Origin: Sphingomicrobium aestuariivivum
Lineage (GTDB): Bacteria; Pseudomonadota; Alphaproteobacteria; Sphingomonadales; Sphingomonadaceae
DNA length: 64,000 nucleotides
Assembly: GCF_024721585.1 (NCBI RefSeq)
Contig: NZ_CP102629.1
Location: forward strand, 1,808,501 to 1,872,500
Direction: 5' to 3'
Shown here: positions 18,004-26,744 of the stretch, piece after piece
Layout of the letters: each line of letters begins with the position of its first letter
Position numbering within the stretch: the stretch's first letter is position 1
The notes under the pieces: generated by a model
Told to the model about the DNA's origin: nothing
Databases searched by the model: none
The model's input: the letters and a program-made list of their open reading frames with translations, nothing else
Position numbers and translations under genes: made by a program

Positions 18004-20088
18004 ATGATGCGTTTTTCCGGTTTGTTGACGACGCTCGCGGCGACCACGCTGCTGGCGGGCTGCACCACCACCGAGGCCGAAACCGCCAGTGCCTCGGCAC
18101 CCGCTGCCGAGGAGATGGCGATGTATGACGTGAATGCCTATCCGCTAATCGACCGCGAGGCGCTGTTCGGCAATCCCGAACGCGCGCAGGGGCGTTTGTC
18201 GCCCGACGGCCAGTGGATGAGCTGGATCGCGCCCTATAATGGCGTGATGAACGTCTGGGTCGCGCCGCGCGGCAATATGGCGGCTGCCAAGGTGGTGACC
18301 AATGACACCCACCGCGGCATTTCCAACCACCAGTGGACGGTCGACAGCGACCATATCCTCTACCTCAAGGACAATGACGGCGACGAGAAGAACCACGTCT
18401 ATGCCGTCGATCCCGCCACCGGCACGGCGCGCGACCTTACCCCCTATGAGGGGGTGAGCGCGCAGATCCGGGGGGTGAGCCGCGACAAGCCCGGCGTGAT
18501 CCTCGTCGGTCTCAACGATCGCAACGCGCAGCTCCACGACCTCTACGAGATCGACCTTGCGACCGGCGAGCGCACGCTCATCCTCGAGAACCCGGGCTAT
18601 GCCGCCATCATCAGCGACAATGTCTATGCCCCGCGCATGGCAGCATTGATGCAGCCCGACGGCAGCATGAAGCTGATGTGGCTGAAGGAGGACATGACCC
18701 CGGGCGAGGTCTTCGCCGAGGTGCCGTCGGAAGACCTTCTCAACACCAACATCTCGGGGTTCCACCGCGACAACAACACGGTCTACATGACCGACAGCCG
18801 CGGGGTGGACATCGCCGCCCTGAAGGCGATCGACCTGACGACCGGCGAGGTGAAGGTGATCGCGCAAGGCTCGAAGGCCGACATCAACGGGATCTACCGC
18901 GACATCGAGACCTATGAGCCGATTGCTTATTCGAGCAACTATCTCAAGAACGAGTGGACCGCGCTGACCCCCGAGGCGCAGGCGGAGCTGGATTTCCTCC
19001 AGTCGAACCTCGCGGGCGAGATTTCGGTCACCAGCCGGACCGATGATGATCGCTACTGGATTGTCCACCAGAGCGCGGCCGAGGCGCCCGGCGTTTATCA
19101 CCTCTATGATCGCGAGAGCGACACGCTGACCGAATGGTTCTCGACCCGCCCCGACCTCGAGGGCGCGCCCCTGCAGCCGATGATGCCGCTCGAGCTGAAG
19201 GCGCGCGACGGGCGGACGCTGGTGTCCTACCTCACGCTCCCGCCGGGCAGCGACACGGATGGCGACGGGCGCCCCGAGGAAGCGGTGCCGATGCTGCTCT
19301 GGGTGCATGGCGGCCCGTGGGCGCGCGACAGCTATGGCTACAATACGGTGCACCAGTGGATGGCCAACCGCGGCTATGCGGTGCTCTCCGTCAACTATCG
19401 CGGCTCGACCGGCTTCGGGAAGGCGCACACCAATGCCGCCGTCGGCGAGTTCGCGGGCAAGATGCATGACGATCTCATCGATGCGGTCGACTGGGCCATC
19501 GCCGAGGGCGTGACCGAGGCCGACAGCGTGGCCATCGGCGGCGGCAGCTACGGCGGCTATGCGACGCTCACGGGCGTGGCGTTCACTCCCGACCGCTTCG
19601 CCTGCGGGGTCGATATCGTCGGTCCCTCGAGCCTCGTCACGCTGATCGAGAGCTTCCCCGAATATTGGAAGCCGTTCCTCGCCGGCACCTGGTTCCGCTA
19701 TGTCGGCGATCCGAGCGACCCCGAACAGCGCGAGGATTTGCTCGCCCGTTCGGCGATCAGCCGCATCGACGATATCTCCGCGCCGTTGCTGGTCGGGCAG
19801 GGGGGTAACGACCCGCGCGTGACCAAGCAGGAAGCCGACAATCTCGTCGCTGCGATGCAGGCCAAGGGGCTGCCCGTGACCTACATCAACTTCCCCGACG
19901 AGGGGCATGGCTTCCAGAAGCCCGAGAACCGGCTGGCGTTCTTCGCGGCGATGGAAGGCTTCCTCGAGACCTGCCTCGGCGGGCGCGCGCAGCCGCTCGG
20001 CGACGCCTTCGAGGGAAGCTCGGCCGAAGTGCTGGCCGGCGCGCAATATGTCGACGGCCTCGATGCGGTGTCGGGCGGAGGCGAATAG
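18004..20088 (+). CDS. Prolyl oligopeptidase family (S9) peptidase, lipoprotein
   Basis: A 694-residue exported serine peptidase. The signal MRFSGLLTTLAATTLLAGCTT (second ATG) ends with lipobox LAGC, so it is probably a lipoprotein. Residues about 50-400 form a WD-like propeller (DRYWIVHQSAAEAPG, GRLSPDGQWMSWIAPYNG). The C-terminal alpha/beta-hydrolase has LLWVHGGPWARD (oxyanion region), the nucleophile motif GGGSYGGY, an Asp in GGNDPRV and a His in DEGHGF. It is the S9C/acyl-aminoacyl-peptidase type. It sits between pccB and the epimerase gene. A second S9 peptidase is at 29892. Confidence 0.93.
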   Translation: MMRFSGLLTTLAATTLLAGCTTTEAETASASAPAAEEMAMYDVNAYPLIDREALFGNPERAQGRLSPDGQWMSWIAPYNGVMNVWVAPRGNMAAAKVVTNDTHRGISNHQWTVDSDHILYLKDNDGDEKNHVYAVDPATGTARDLTPYEGVSAQIRGVSRDKPGVILVGLNDRNAQLHDLYEIDLATGERTLILENPGYAAIISDNVYAPRMAALMQPDGSMKLMWLKEDMTPGEVFAEVPSEDLLNTNISGFHRDNNTVYMTDSRGVDIAALKAIDLTTGEVKVIAQGSKADINGIYRDIETYEPIAYSSNYLKNEWTALTPEAQAELDFLQSNLAGEISVTSRTDDDRYWIVHQSAAEAPGVYHLYDRESDTLTEWFSTRPDLEGAPLQPMMPLELKARDGRTLVSYLTLPPGSDTDGDGRPEEAVPMLLWVHGGPWARDSYGYNTVHQWMANRGYAVLSVNYRGSTGFGKAHTNAAVGEFAGKMHDDLIDAVDWAIAEGVTEADSVAIGGGSYGGYATLTGVAFTPDRFACGVDIVGPSSLVTLIESFPEYWKPFLAGTWFRYVGDPSDPEQREDLLARSAISRIDDISAPLLVGQGGNDPRVTKQEADNLVAAMQAKGLPVTYINFPDEGHGFQKPENRLAFFAAMEGFLETCLGGRAQPLGDAFEGSSAEVLAGAQYVDGLDAVSGGGE

Positions 20089-20167
20089 GCCTCTTCCCCG
20101 TCGCTTGACGGACAGGGCGGTGTCGGCAATGCCGGCGCCGCCTTTTCCTTTTGACGGAGTGTGTTCT

Positions 20168-20539
20168 TTGCGACTGCTTGTCCCTCTTGCCTGCGCGCTT
20201 GTCCTATCCGCCTGCGGGGAGCCGGCGGCGCCGGTCCTGCCCGCCGATGCGAGCGTGGCGGCGATCCTCGAGAGCGGGATGGAAAACCCCGCGCTGACCG
20301 AACGGCTCGGCGCGCGGCTGTCGGTCGTGGAGGGCGAGGCGCTCGAGGCCGAGCTCGACGCGGCGGGTTTTACCGCGCGGGACCGTGATGACGAGGGCTG
20401 CGCGGTGCGGCGCTACGAGGGCGAGGCGGCCGAGCGCTATTTGCGCGATGCCACGCTGCGGGTCCGGCTCGCCGATTGCGACGACAAGGACGAGCCGCTG
20501 CGCTATGAAGTGATGACCGTGAATTTCGGAGACGCGTGA
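20168..20539 (+). CDS. Small lipoprotein of unknown function with TTG start
   Basis: The frame starting at a TTG at 20168, with GGAG 8 bases upstream (20156-20159), gives (M)RLLVPLACALVLSACGE, a lipoprotein signal with lipobox LSAC and Cys16. The mature part of about 107 residues is acidic and begins AAPVLPADASVAAILESG, with two Cys. I know no family. Its stop overlaps the ATG of the methylmalonyl-CoA epimerase gene by one base (TGATG), so the two are translationally coupled. The long open frame seen upstream belongs to out-of-frame DNA of the S9 peptidase gene. Confidence 0.75.
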   Translation: MRLLVPLACALVLSACGEPAAPVLPADASVAAILESGMENPALTERLGARLSVVEGEALEAELDAAGFTARDRDDEGCAVRRYEGEAAERYLRDATLRVRLADCDDKDEPLRYEVMTVNFGDA

Positions 20540-20958
20540 TGAAGCTTGGCCGCCTGAACCATGTCGGGATCGCCACCCCCTCGATCGAGAAGAGCATCCA
20601 GCATTATGAGGCCACCATGGGCGCTCATGTGACGATGGAGCCCTTCGACCTGCCCGCGCAGGGGGTGAAGGTCTGCTTCGTCGACACGCCCAACAGCCAG
20701 ATCGAGCTGATCGAGCCGCTGGGCGAGAACAGCCCCATCCACAAGTTCCTCGAGAAGAACCCCCTCGGGGGGCAACACCACCTTTGTTTCGAAGTCCCCG
20801 ATATCGAGGAGGCACGCGCCTGGTTCGAGGGGATCGGCAAGCGAATCCTCGGCCCGACGCGCACCGGCGCGCATGGCACGCCGATCTTCTTCCTTCACCC
20901 GAAGGACATGGAAGGGGTGCTGACCGAGATCATGGAAAGCCCGAAGCAAGCGCATTGA
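20539..20958 (+). CDS. mce: Methylmalonyl-CoA epimerase
   Basis: The enzyme interconverts (S)- and (R)-methylmalonyl-CoA, joining PccAB to the B12-dependent mutase. The 139-residue protein is a glyoxalase/VOC fold: MKLGRLNHVGIATPSIEKS with the first metal His, then GENSPIHKFLEKNPLGGQHHLCFEV with the second, and GAHGTPIFFLHPKDMEGVLTE with the third and the Glu. GTG two codons earlier is possible but the ATG at 20539, overlapping the upstream stop by one base, fits the family. Location in the cytoplasm. Confidence 0.96.
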   Translation: MKLGRLNHVGIATPSIEKSIQHYEATMGAHVTMEPFDLPAQGVKVCFVDTPNSQIELIEPLGENSPIHKFLEKNPLGGQHHLCFEVPDIEEARAWFEGIGKRILGPTRTGAHGTPIFFLHPKDMEGVLTEIMESPKQAH

Positions 20959-20968
20959 GGAGCGGCAC

Positions 20969-21760
20969 ATGACGAAGCTGTGGATGTTGGCCGCACTGCC
21001 GATGCTCGCTCAGGCCGCGCCCCTGTCGGCCCATCCGGTCGCGGTCGCGGCATCGCCGATCGAGGCTTCGGGTGACGAAATTCTTCCCCATCGACTGACC
21101 GATCCCTCGGGCATCCACATCCTGTTCGCCGATCCGGCGCATCGCGAGGCAGCGGCCTCGATCCTTGCCGAGACGGTGCGGGCAACGGGTCGGCTTGAGG
21201 GTTGGTTGGAGGAGGCGGGCACGCCGACCGATATCCCGCCCTTCCCCGTCCGGCTCGGGAATGAACGGCGGGTGCCGACGGCCAGCCGCGGGGCGCTTTA
21301 CCTACCCGTCGCGCGGATCGGCGAACTCGATGGTTGGCAGACGGACCCGATGAGCATCCAGCATGAGATCGTCCACTTGCTCGGCAGCGGGCGGCGGCCC
21401 GACAGGCTGATCGTCGAGGGCCTCGCGGTGCATCTCGCGGACCGTCTCGGCAAGCCGACCTATCCCAATCATGGGGAGGATCTCGATCGGTTGCTGGTCG
21501 CGCTGGAGGCCGAGAGCGGCACGCGCATCCCGCTTTTGCAAAGCGAACAGCATCGCAAGGCGGCGCAGACCGGCGTATTGCGGCGGCAGGCCTATGTGCA
21601 GGAGGGCAGCTTCGTTCGCTGGCTCCTTGCTCGGCAAGGCCTCGAGCGGCTCGTCGCCGAGATGATGGACGAGCGCGCCTGGGATGCCGATGACACCGAC
21701 TGGGGGGCGCTGGAAGCCGAGTGGCGCGCGAGCCTGCCGGGGACGAGCGATGCTCGGTGA
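20969..21760 (+). CDS. Exported zincin-like protein (HExxH peptidase family)
   Basis: A 263-residue exported protein with a signal peptide (MTKLWMLAALPMLAQAAPLS). Residues 132-136 read HEIVH, an HExxH zinc site, and Glu150 in IVEGLAVHLAD lies 14 residues after it, the spacing and EG context of gluzincin peptidases (peptidase MA clan). Further on come two basic helices (LQSEQHRKAAQTGVLRRQAY). No N-terminal pro-domain is obvious. Whether it cleaves peptides or only retains the fold is unknown; the three metal ligands are present. It follows mce by 10 bases and overlaps the next small gene by 11 bases. Confidence 0.8.
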   Translation: MTKLWMLAALPMLAQAAPLSAHPVAVAASPIEASGDEILPHRLTDPSGIHILFADPAHREAAASILAETVRATGRLEGWLEEAGTPTDIPPFPVRLGNERRVPTASRGALYLPVARIGELDGWQTDPMSIQHEIVHLLGSGRRPDRLIVEGLAVHLADRLGKPTYPNHGEDLDRLLVALEAESGTRIPLLQSEQHRKAAQTGVLRRQAYVQEGSFVRWLLARQGLERLVAEMMDERAWDADDTDWGALEAEWRASLPGTSDAR

Positions 21761-21995
21761 AGGGCGCGGCGAAGAGGTGCTGGTCGGCGTCGTCGCGGCG
21801 CTGATGGTCGTCGCCCTGTCGGTGCGCATCGGCAAGGCCCTCCGCACCGGCGAGATCCCGCTCTATCGCACGCGGATCGCGCGGGCCGACGCGGGTGATG
21901 CGAAATTCTACACGCTGGTGGGGATCAATGCGGCGGTGCTGCTGCTGCTGGTCGTCATCGCGGTCGACTTGATCGGAGGGTTCGGATGGCGATGA
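21750..21995 (+). CDS. Small two-helix membrane protein of unknown function
   Basis: A frame of 81 codons from the ATG at 21750 to 21995 gives MLGEGRGEEVLVGVVAALMV and ends with a second hydrophobic segment VGINAAVLLLLVVIAVDLIG. The central part is basic (IGKALRTGEIPLYRTRIARA). It overlaps the preceding zincin-like gene by 11 bases and the following lipoprotein gene by 10 bases, which suggests it is real and co-translated. I know no family. Confidence 0.65.
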   Translation: MLGEGRGEEVLVGVVAALMVVALSVRIGKALRTGEIPLYRTRIARADAGDAKFYTLVGINAAVLLLLVVIAVDLIGGFGWR

Positions 21996-22714
21996 GGCTC
22001 TGGACGGCGGGCGCAATGGCGCTCGCTCTGGCGGCTTGCGGCGACAGGGCCGACAGGGGGGATGCGCCCGAGGAGACGGTAGTCGAGCCTGCCTTCGAGG
22101 AAGTGAACATCCAGACCGAAGGGCCGGTCTTCGAGGATGCAGCCTATACCGTGCTCGGCACGCTCGAGCCGCTCGAGGTGGAGTGGGAAGGCGAGCCGAT
22201 GACCGTGGCCCCGCGCGCGCTGTTCCAGCTCGCGGACAGGGCCTATCTGCTCAGCGAGGGGCGCAATGCGAATGATTGTCACGCCTGTGAGGGCGCGAGC
22301 GCGCTGCACCGGCTGGAGCAGGGCGGGATGCAGGACTTCGCGCTGGCCTCGAGCGAGGTGGCGATGGTGCCGGGGTCGGGCTGGGGCGAACCGTCGAGCT
22401 TCGATCGCGTCGAGACCGGCCTTGCCGGGGCCCCCGTCCTGGTCTTCTCGCGCGGCTTTACCGCACAAGGCGTCACCATCTCGTCGATGACGCTGGTGAC
22501 GCTCCTGCCCGACGGCGCGGTCGTGAGCGAGCCGATCATGGTGAGCGAGGACAATGGCGGCCTGCATGCCGAGGGCAGCGCCGACCATCACGCGGTCGAG
22601 GGCGAGATCGTCGATGCGGTCGCGGGCGAGGGCTTCACCATGCGCTACACGGGCACCGAGACCTCCGAACGGGCCTACCGCTATGAGGACGGGCGCTTCG
22701 TCGCCGCCGACTGA
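21986..22714 (+). CDS. Lipoprotein of unknown function
   Basis: The 242-residue product has a lipoprotein signal: MAMRLWTAGAMALALAACGD, lipobox LAAC, Cys18. GGAGG (21976-21980) is 5 bases from the ATG at 21986 and 11 from the in-frame ATG at 21992. The mature part is very acidic; it contains two cysteines in HACEG-like context (NDCHACEGASALHRLEQGG) that resemble a redox or metal site. I recognise no family. It lies directly before the mutase gene (36-base gap). Confidence 0.75.
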   Translation: MAMRLWTAGAMALALAACGDRADRGDAPEETVVEPAFEEVNIQTEGPVFEDAAYTVLGTLEPLEVEWEGEPMTVAPRALFQLADRAYLLSEGRNANDCHACEGASALHRLEQGGMQDFALASSEVAMVPGSGWGEPSSFDRVETGLAGAPVLVFSRGFTAQGVTISSMTLVTLLPDGAVVSEPIMVSEDNGGLHAEGSADHHAVEGEIVDAVAGEGFTMRYTGTETSERAYRYEDGRFVAAD

Positions 22715-22750
22715 TTGGCAAGCGGCGCGCTCGGCGCTAGGTAGCCGCCC

Positions 22751-24877
22751 ATGACCGACAAAAGCGCATGGGCCGAAAAGGCCGCCAAGGAAGCCCGCGG
22801 CAAGGATCTCACCGTTACGACCCCCGAGGGGATCGAGCTGAAGACGGTTTACGGCCCCGAAGACGCGCCGGAACGCGACCCCGGTTTCCCCGGCCTGCCG
22901 CCCTATACGCGCGGCCCCTATGCGACCATGTATGCGGGGCGCCCCTGGACGATCCGCCAATATGCGGGCTTCTCGACCGCCGAGGAATCGAACGCTTTCT
23001 ATCGCCGCAACCTGAAGGCGGGGCAGAAGGGCCTCTCGGTCGCCTTCGATCTTGCCACCCACCGCGGATACGACAGCGACCATGACCGCGTGTCGGGCGA
23101 TGTCGGCAAGGCGGGCGTGGCGATCGACACGGTCGAGGACATGAAGCTCCTGTTCGACGGCATTCCGCTCGATGAAATGTCGGTGTCGATGACGATGAAC
23201 GGCGCGGTGCTGCCGGTCATGGCCTTCTATATCGTCGCGGGCGAGGAACAGGGCGTGGATCGCGCCAAGCTGTCGGGGACCATCCAGAACGACATTTTGA
23301 AGGAGTTCATGGTCCGCAACACATACATCTATCCGCCCGCGCCCAGCATGCGGATCGTGTCGGACATCATCGGTTACACAAGCCGCGAGATGCCGCGGTT
23401 CAACTCGATCTCGATCAGCGGCTATCACATGCACGAGGCCGGCGCGACGGCGGTGCAGGAGCTCGCCTATACGCTCGCCGATGGCGTCGAATATGCGCGC
23501 ACCGCGATGGAAGCGGGCATGGATCTCGACAGCTTCGCGCCGCGCCTGTCCTTCTTCTTCGGCATCGGGATGAACTTCTTCATGGAAGTGGCCAAGCTGC
23601 GCGCGGCGCGCACGCTCTGGGCCGAGCTGATGACCGACCTCGGGGCGAAGTCGGAAAAGTCGAAGCTCCTGCGCACCCACTGCCAGACGTCGGGCGTCTC
23701 GCTCACCGAGCAGGACCCGTACAACAACATCATGCGCACGACGATTGAGGCGATGGCGGCGACGCTGGGTGGCACGCAGTCGCTGCACACCAACAGCTTC
23801 GACGAGGCCATCGCGCTGCCGACCGATTTCTCGGCCCGCATCGCGCGCAACACGCAGCTGATCCTCGCCGAGGAAAGCGGGATCACCGCAGTCGCCGATC
23901 CGCTCGGCGGCTCCTATTATGTCGAGGCGCTCACTGCCGAGCTCGTCGAGAAAGCCAAGGAGCTGATCGCCGAGGTCGAGCAGGCGGGCGGGATGACCAG
24001 GGCGGTCGCCGACGGCCTGCCCAAGCGGCACATCGAGGAGGCCGCCGCGATGCGTGCCGCCAAGGTCGATACGGGCGAAACCGTGATCGTCGGCGTCAAC
24101 CGCTACAAGCTCGACGACGAACCCGAGATCGACATTCTCGACATCGACAATGCCAAGGTCCGCGCCAGCCAGATCGCGCGCATCGAGAAGGTGAAGGCGG
24201 AGCGCGACGAGGCGGCCTGCGCGGCGGCGCTGAAGGCGCTCGAGGAAGGCGCCAAGGGCAATGGCAACCTTCTCGAACTGTCGGTCGCGGCGGCGCGTGC
24301 GCGCGCGACGCTGGGCGAGATTTCACAGGCGCTGGAGAATGTCTTCGGGCGCTATGACACCAAGCCCGAACCGGTCAGCGGCATCTACGGCCAGCGCGCC
24401 GACAAGGCCTGGGCGCTGGCCAAGGGAGGCACCGGCGCGGTCGAGGCGCGACTGGGGCGGGCGCCGAAGATGCTCGTGGCCAAGATGGGGCAGGATGGGC
24501 ATGACCGCGGCGCCAACCTCGTTTCTTCGGCATTCGGCGATCTCGGCTTCGACATTGTCGCGGGGCCGCTGTTCCAGACCCCGCTCGAGGCGGCGAAGCT
24601 TGCGGTGGAAGAGGGCGTCGACGTGGTCGGTGCCTCCTCGCTCGCGGCGGGGCACAAGACGCTCATCCCCGAACTGATCGGGCATTTGAAGGACATGGGC
24701 CGCGGCGACATCAAGGTGGTCGCGGGCGGGGTCATCCCGCCGCAGGATTACCAGTTCCTGCGCGAGAAGGGCGTGCAGGCGATCTTCGGGCCGGGCACCA
24801 ACCTTGCCGACGCCGCGCGCGACGTTCTGAGCCTCCTGGGCCACAACATGCCGCCCGTGGACGAGGCGGCCGAGTGA
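22751..24877 (+). CDS. scpA: Methylmalonyl-CoA mutase, single-chain
   Basis: The B12-dependent enzyme rearranges (R)-methylmalonyl-CoA to succinyl-CoA, completing propionate entry to the TCA cycle. The 708-residue protein has the TIM-barrel substrate domain (about 40-540; [38 protein letters not shown]) and a C-terminal cobalamin domain (about 575-700; [12 protein letters not shown] with the DxHxxG cobalt-ligand His, then GASSLAAGH and FGPGTN). One polypeptide carries both, as in the large subunit of the two-gene type; no small subunit gene is seen here. No meaB/argK GTPase gene is in the window. Confidence 0.97.
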   Translation: MTDKSAWAEKAAKEARGKDLTVTTPEGIELKTVYGPEDAPERDPGFPGLPPYTRGPYATMYAGRPWTIRQYAGFSTAEESNAFYRRNLKAGQKGLSVAFDLATHRGYDSDHDRVSGDVGKAGVAIDTVEDMKLLFDGIPLDEMSVSMTMNGAVLPVMAFYIVAGEEQGVDRAKLSGTIQNDILKEFMVRNTYIYPPAPSMRIVSDIIGYTSREMPRFNSISISGYHMHEAGATAVQELAYTLADGVEYARTAMEAGMDLDSFAPRLSFFFGIGMNFFMEVAKLRAARTLWAELMTDLGAKSEKSKLLRTHCQTSGVSLTEQDPYNNIMRTTIEAMAATLGGTQSLHTNSFDEAIALPTDFSARIARNTQLILAEESGITAVADPLGGSYYVEALTAELVEKAKELIAEVEQAGGMTRAVADGLPKRHIEEAAAMRAAKVDTGETVIVGVNRYKLDDEPEIDILDIDNAKVRASQIARIEKVKAERDEAACAAALKALEEGAKGNGNLLELSVAAARARATLGEISQALENVFGRYDTKPEPVSGIYGQRADKAWALAKGGTGAVEARLGRAPKMLVAKMGQDGHDRGANLVSSAFGDLGFDIVAGPLFQTPLEAAKLAVEEGVDVVGASSLAAGHKTLIPELIGHLKDMGRGDIKVVAGGVIPPQDYQFLREKGVQAIFGPGTNLADAARDVLSLLGHNMPPVDEAAE

Positions 24878-25230
24878 TCCTTTCCGCGCTCCTCCTCGCC
24901 ACCGCGCAGGCGGCCGATGCCGATCCCGATTGCGGCAGTGAGGAACTTGCGCAGATCGAGCTCAACTGGTGTGCCTGGAAGGGCGCCGAAGAGGCCGATG
25001 CCGAGCTCAACCTCCTGTGGGACCGCATCGGCGGCGACATGCGGGCGCGCATGCTGCCCTCGCAGCGGGCATGGCTCGCCTATCGCGACGCGCAGTGCGA
25101 GGCCGAGGGCAAGATGTGGGAAGGCGGCTCGGCACATTCGATGATCGTGGGCATGTGCATGGAGCGCATGACCCGCGCGCGCATGACCGAAATCCGCAAT
25201 TCGCACCCTGAAGGGCCAGACTCCTACTAG
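24874..25230 (+). CDS. LprI/DUF1311-like exported protein
   Basis: A 118-residue protein that starts with GTG inside the mutase gene (4-base overlap) and has a signal peptide ([17 protein letters not shown]). The mature part has four or more Cys and the family pattern [13 protein letters not shown]...[18 protein letters not shown], which is the lysozyme-inhibitor LprI N-terminal domain. Members inhibit host lysozyme or have unknown periplasmic roles. Close coupling to methylmalonyl-CoA mutase has no obvious functional reason. Confidence 0.85.
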   Translation: MILSALLLATAQAADADPDCGSEELAQIELNWCAWKGAEEADAELNLLWDRIGGDMRARMLPSQRAWLAYRDAQCEAEGKMWEGGSAHSMIVGMCMERMTRARMTEIRNSHPEGPDSY

Positions 25231-25301
25231 CGCCGGAACTAAATTGAGTTAACAAAAAATAAATGCTATGGACCGTGGCTCCAATAGGGGAGAACAGGGA
25301 C

Positions 25302-25745
25302 ATGAAAGCATTTCTCGGTGCGGCCGCGCTCGCGGTCCTGTGCGTTTCGCCTGTCACTTCGGTCTCGGCGCAGGACATGCCGACCGCCGAACGCAATGAT
25401 CTCAACTGGTACTCGATCCATTTCATCAAGTTCAAACCGGGCAAGCGTGCCCGCGCGCATGAAATCATCGACGATTATTACATCCCCGCCGACAAGGCCG
25501 CGGGCATCGGTGGCGGCACCATCGACCTGCATCTCAACACCGGCGAATGGGACGGCGTCGTCGCCTTTCCCATGTCGGGCGGCCCTGCCGACATGACGTG
25601 GGATACCTCGCCCAACGACGTCAAATGGATGGCGGCGATGGCCGAAATCGCCGGCGGCATGGACAAGGCGCAGGCCATCCTCGCCGAATGGGACAGCCTC
25701 GTCGAGGACGAGGAAATCCATGTCGGCCATATCGACAAGGACTGA
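25302..25745 (+). CDS. Exported protein of unknown function
   Basis: A 147-residue protein with signal peptide MKAFLGAAALAVLCVSPVTS and likely cleavage after VSA. The mature part starts near QDMPTAERNDLNWYSIHFIK and continues GKRARAHEIIDDYYIPADKAAG and GTIDLHLNTGEWDGVVAF, which fits a small alpha+beta (dimeric ferredoxin-like) fold; that guess is weak. GGGG/GGGAAC sites lie upstream. It has its own strong terminator 30 bases downstream and is separated from the upstream gene by 71 bases, so it is likely a single transcription unit. Confidence 0.7.
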   Translation: MKAFLGAAALAVLCVSPVTSVSAQDMPTAERNDLNWYSIHFIKFKPGKRARAHEIIDDYYIPADKAAGIGGGTIDLHLNTGEWDGVVAFPMSGGPADMTWDTSPNDVKWMAAMAEIAGGMDKAQAILAEWDSLVEDEEIHVGHIDKD

Positions 25746-25774
25746 TCTTCAGCCTTGATCGACCGGACCGGGAG

Positions 25775-25807
25775 CGGCATGACGGCGAGGAGCCGTCATG
25801 CCGTTTT
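25775..25807 (+). terminator. Rho-independent terminator
   Basis: CGGCATGACGGC (25775-25786) and GCCGTCATGCCG (25792-25803) are perfectly complementary, 12 pairs with a GAGGA loop, followed by TTTT (25804-25807). It lies 29 bases after the stop of the exported protein gene. The next start codon is at 25822. Confidence 0.85.
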
Positions 25808-25821
25808 CCGGAGTTTCGCGT

Positions 25822-26658
25822 ATGTTTCTTGCCCTTTCCCTCGCCGCCGCCAACCTTGCGGCCGAGGCCGCGCCGCTTGTCATCGGCGAACAGCATGTCT
25901 TCGAGGCGGTGGGCGCCGAGCGGCAGGTCAATGTGGTGCTGCCCGCCAGCTATGGCGAGGACCCGCAAGCTTCCTACCCGGTCGTCTACATGCTCGACGG
26001 CGGGCGCGGGCAGGACCTCTTGATGGGGGCGGGCATCGCCAATTGGAACGCCATGTGGGGGCGCTCGGAAGAGGCCATCCTTGTCGGCGTCGAGACCAGC
26101 GACCGCCAGCGCGAACTGCTGCCGCCGACCGGCGATGCCGAGGAAGCGGAGCGCTATCCGACCGCGGGCGAGCGCGAGGCGTTCCGCGCCTATCTTGCCG
26201 AGACGGTGATCCCGACGGTCGAGGCCGGCTATCGCACCGACGGGCGCCGCTATCTCGTCGGCGAAAGCGCGGCGGGCCATTTCGTGGTCGAGAGCTGGGC
26301 CTATGCGCCGACGCTGTTCACCGGCTACGCCGCCATCTCGCCGAGCCTCCAGTGGAATGGGCAGGCGCTGTCGAAAACGCTGGGTGAGGCTGACCTCACG
26401 CCGCGCGCGCCGCTCTACCTCAGCCTCGCGAGCGAGGGCGGGACCTTCGAGGCAGGGGTGATGCGGCTCGCGGCCAGCCTCGGTGACGCGCAGCCTCACT
26501 GCTTCTCCGACCGGCGCGAGGATCTCGATCATGGCACGAGCCTGCACGGCCTCCTCCCCGAGGCGCTGCAATATCTGATGCCGACCGAGGCCGACTGGCT
26601 CGAGGAATATGGCATGGTGCTGCGCTGCGAGAGCGGCGGCCCCCTGTCGTCCGACTAG
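25822..26658 (+). CDS. Exported alpha/beta-hydrolase of the esterase D / IroE type
   Basis: The start at 25822 is chosen because GGAG lies 8 bases upstream, giving a 278-residue product with signal peptide MFLALSLAAANLAAEAAP. The fold shows VVLPASYGEDP, YPVVYMLDGG (the esterase D start), a nucleophile elbow VGESAAGH and a C-terminal His near DLDHGTSLHG. The family (PF00756) includes siderophore esterases and acyltransferases; substrate is unknown. It precedes the pccA gene by 86 bases. Confidence 0.85.
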   Translation: MFLALSLAAANLAAEAAPLVIGEQHVFEAVGAERQVNVVLPASYGEDPQASYPVVYMLDGGRGQDLLMGAGIANWNAMWGRSEEAILVGVETSDRQRELLPPTGDAEEAERYPTAGEREAFRAYLAETVIPTVEAGYRTDGRRYLVGESAAGHFVVESWAYAPTLFTGYAAISPSLQWNGQALSKTLGEADLTPRAPLYLSLASEGGTFEAGVMRLAASLGDAQPHCFSDRREDLDHGTSLHGLLPEALQYLMPTEADWLEEYGMVLRCESGGPLSSD

Positions 26659-26744
26659 GGCGCGGGGCAAGGCCCCACGCCTTGCCCTAACGGCCACGGC
26701 GCGGCATAGGCGTCCCGTCAGTTGAGAGACCCCACGGAGACCGC

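Noticed and set aside
17982-18006. TCCCGACTC paired with GAGTTTCGGGA near the S9 lipoprotein start.
   Set aside because: Paired arms have a 2-base bulge and partly cover the Shine-Dalgarno, but such weak pairings are common; too little to claim.
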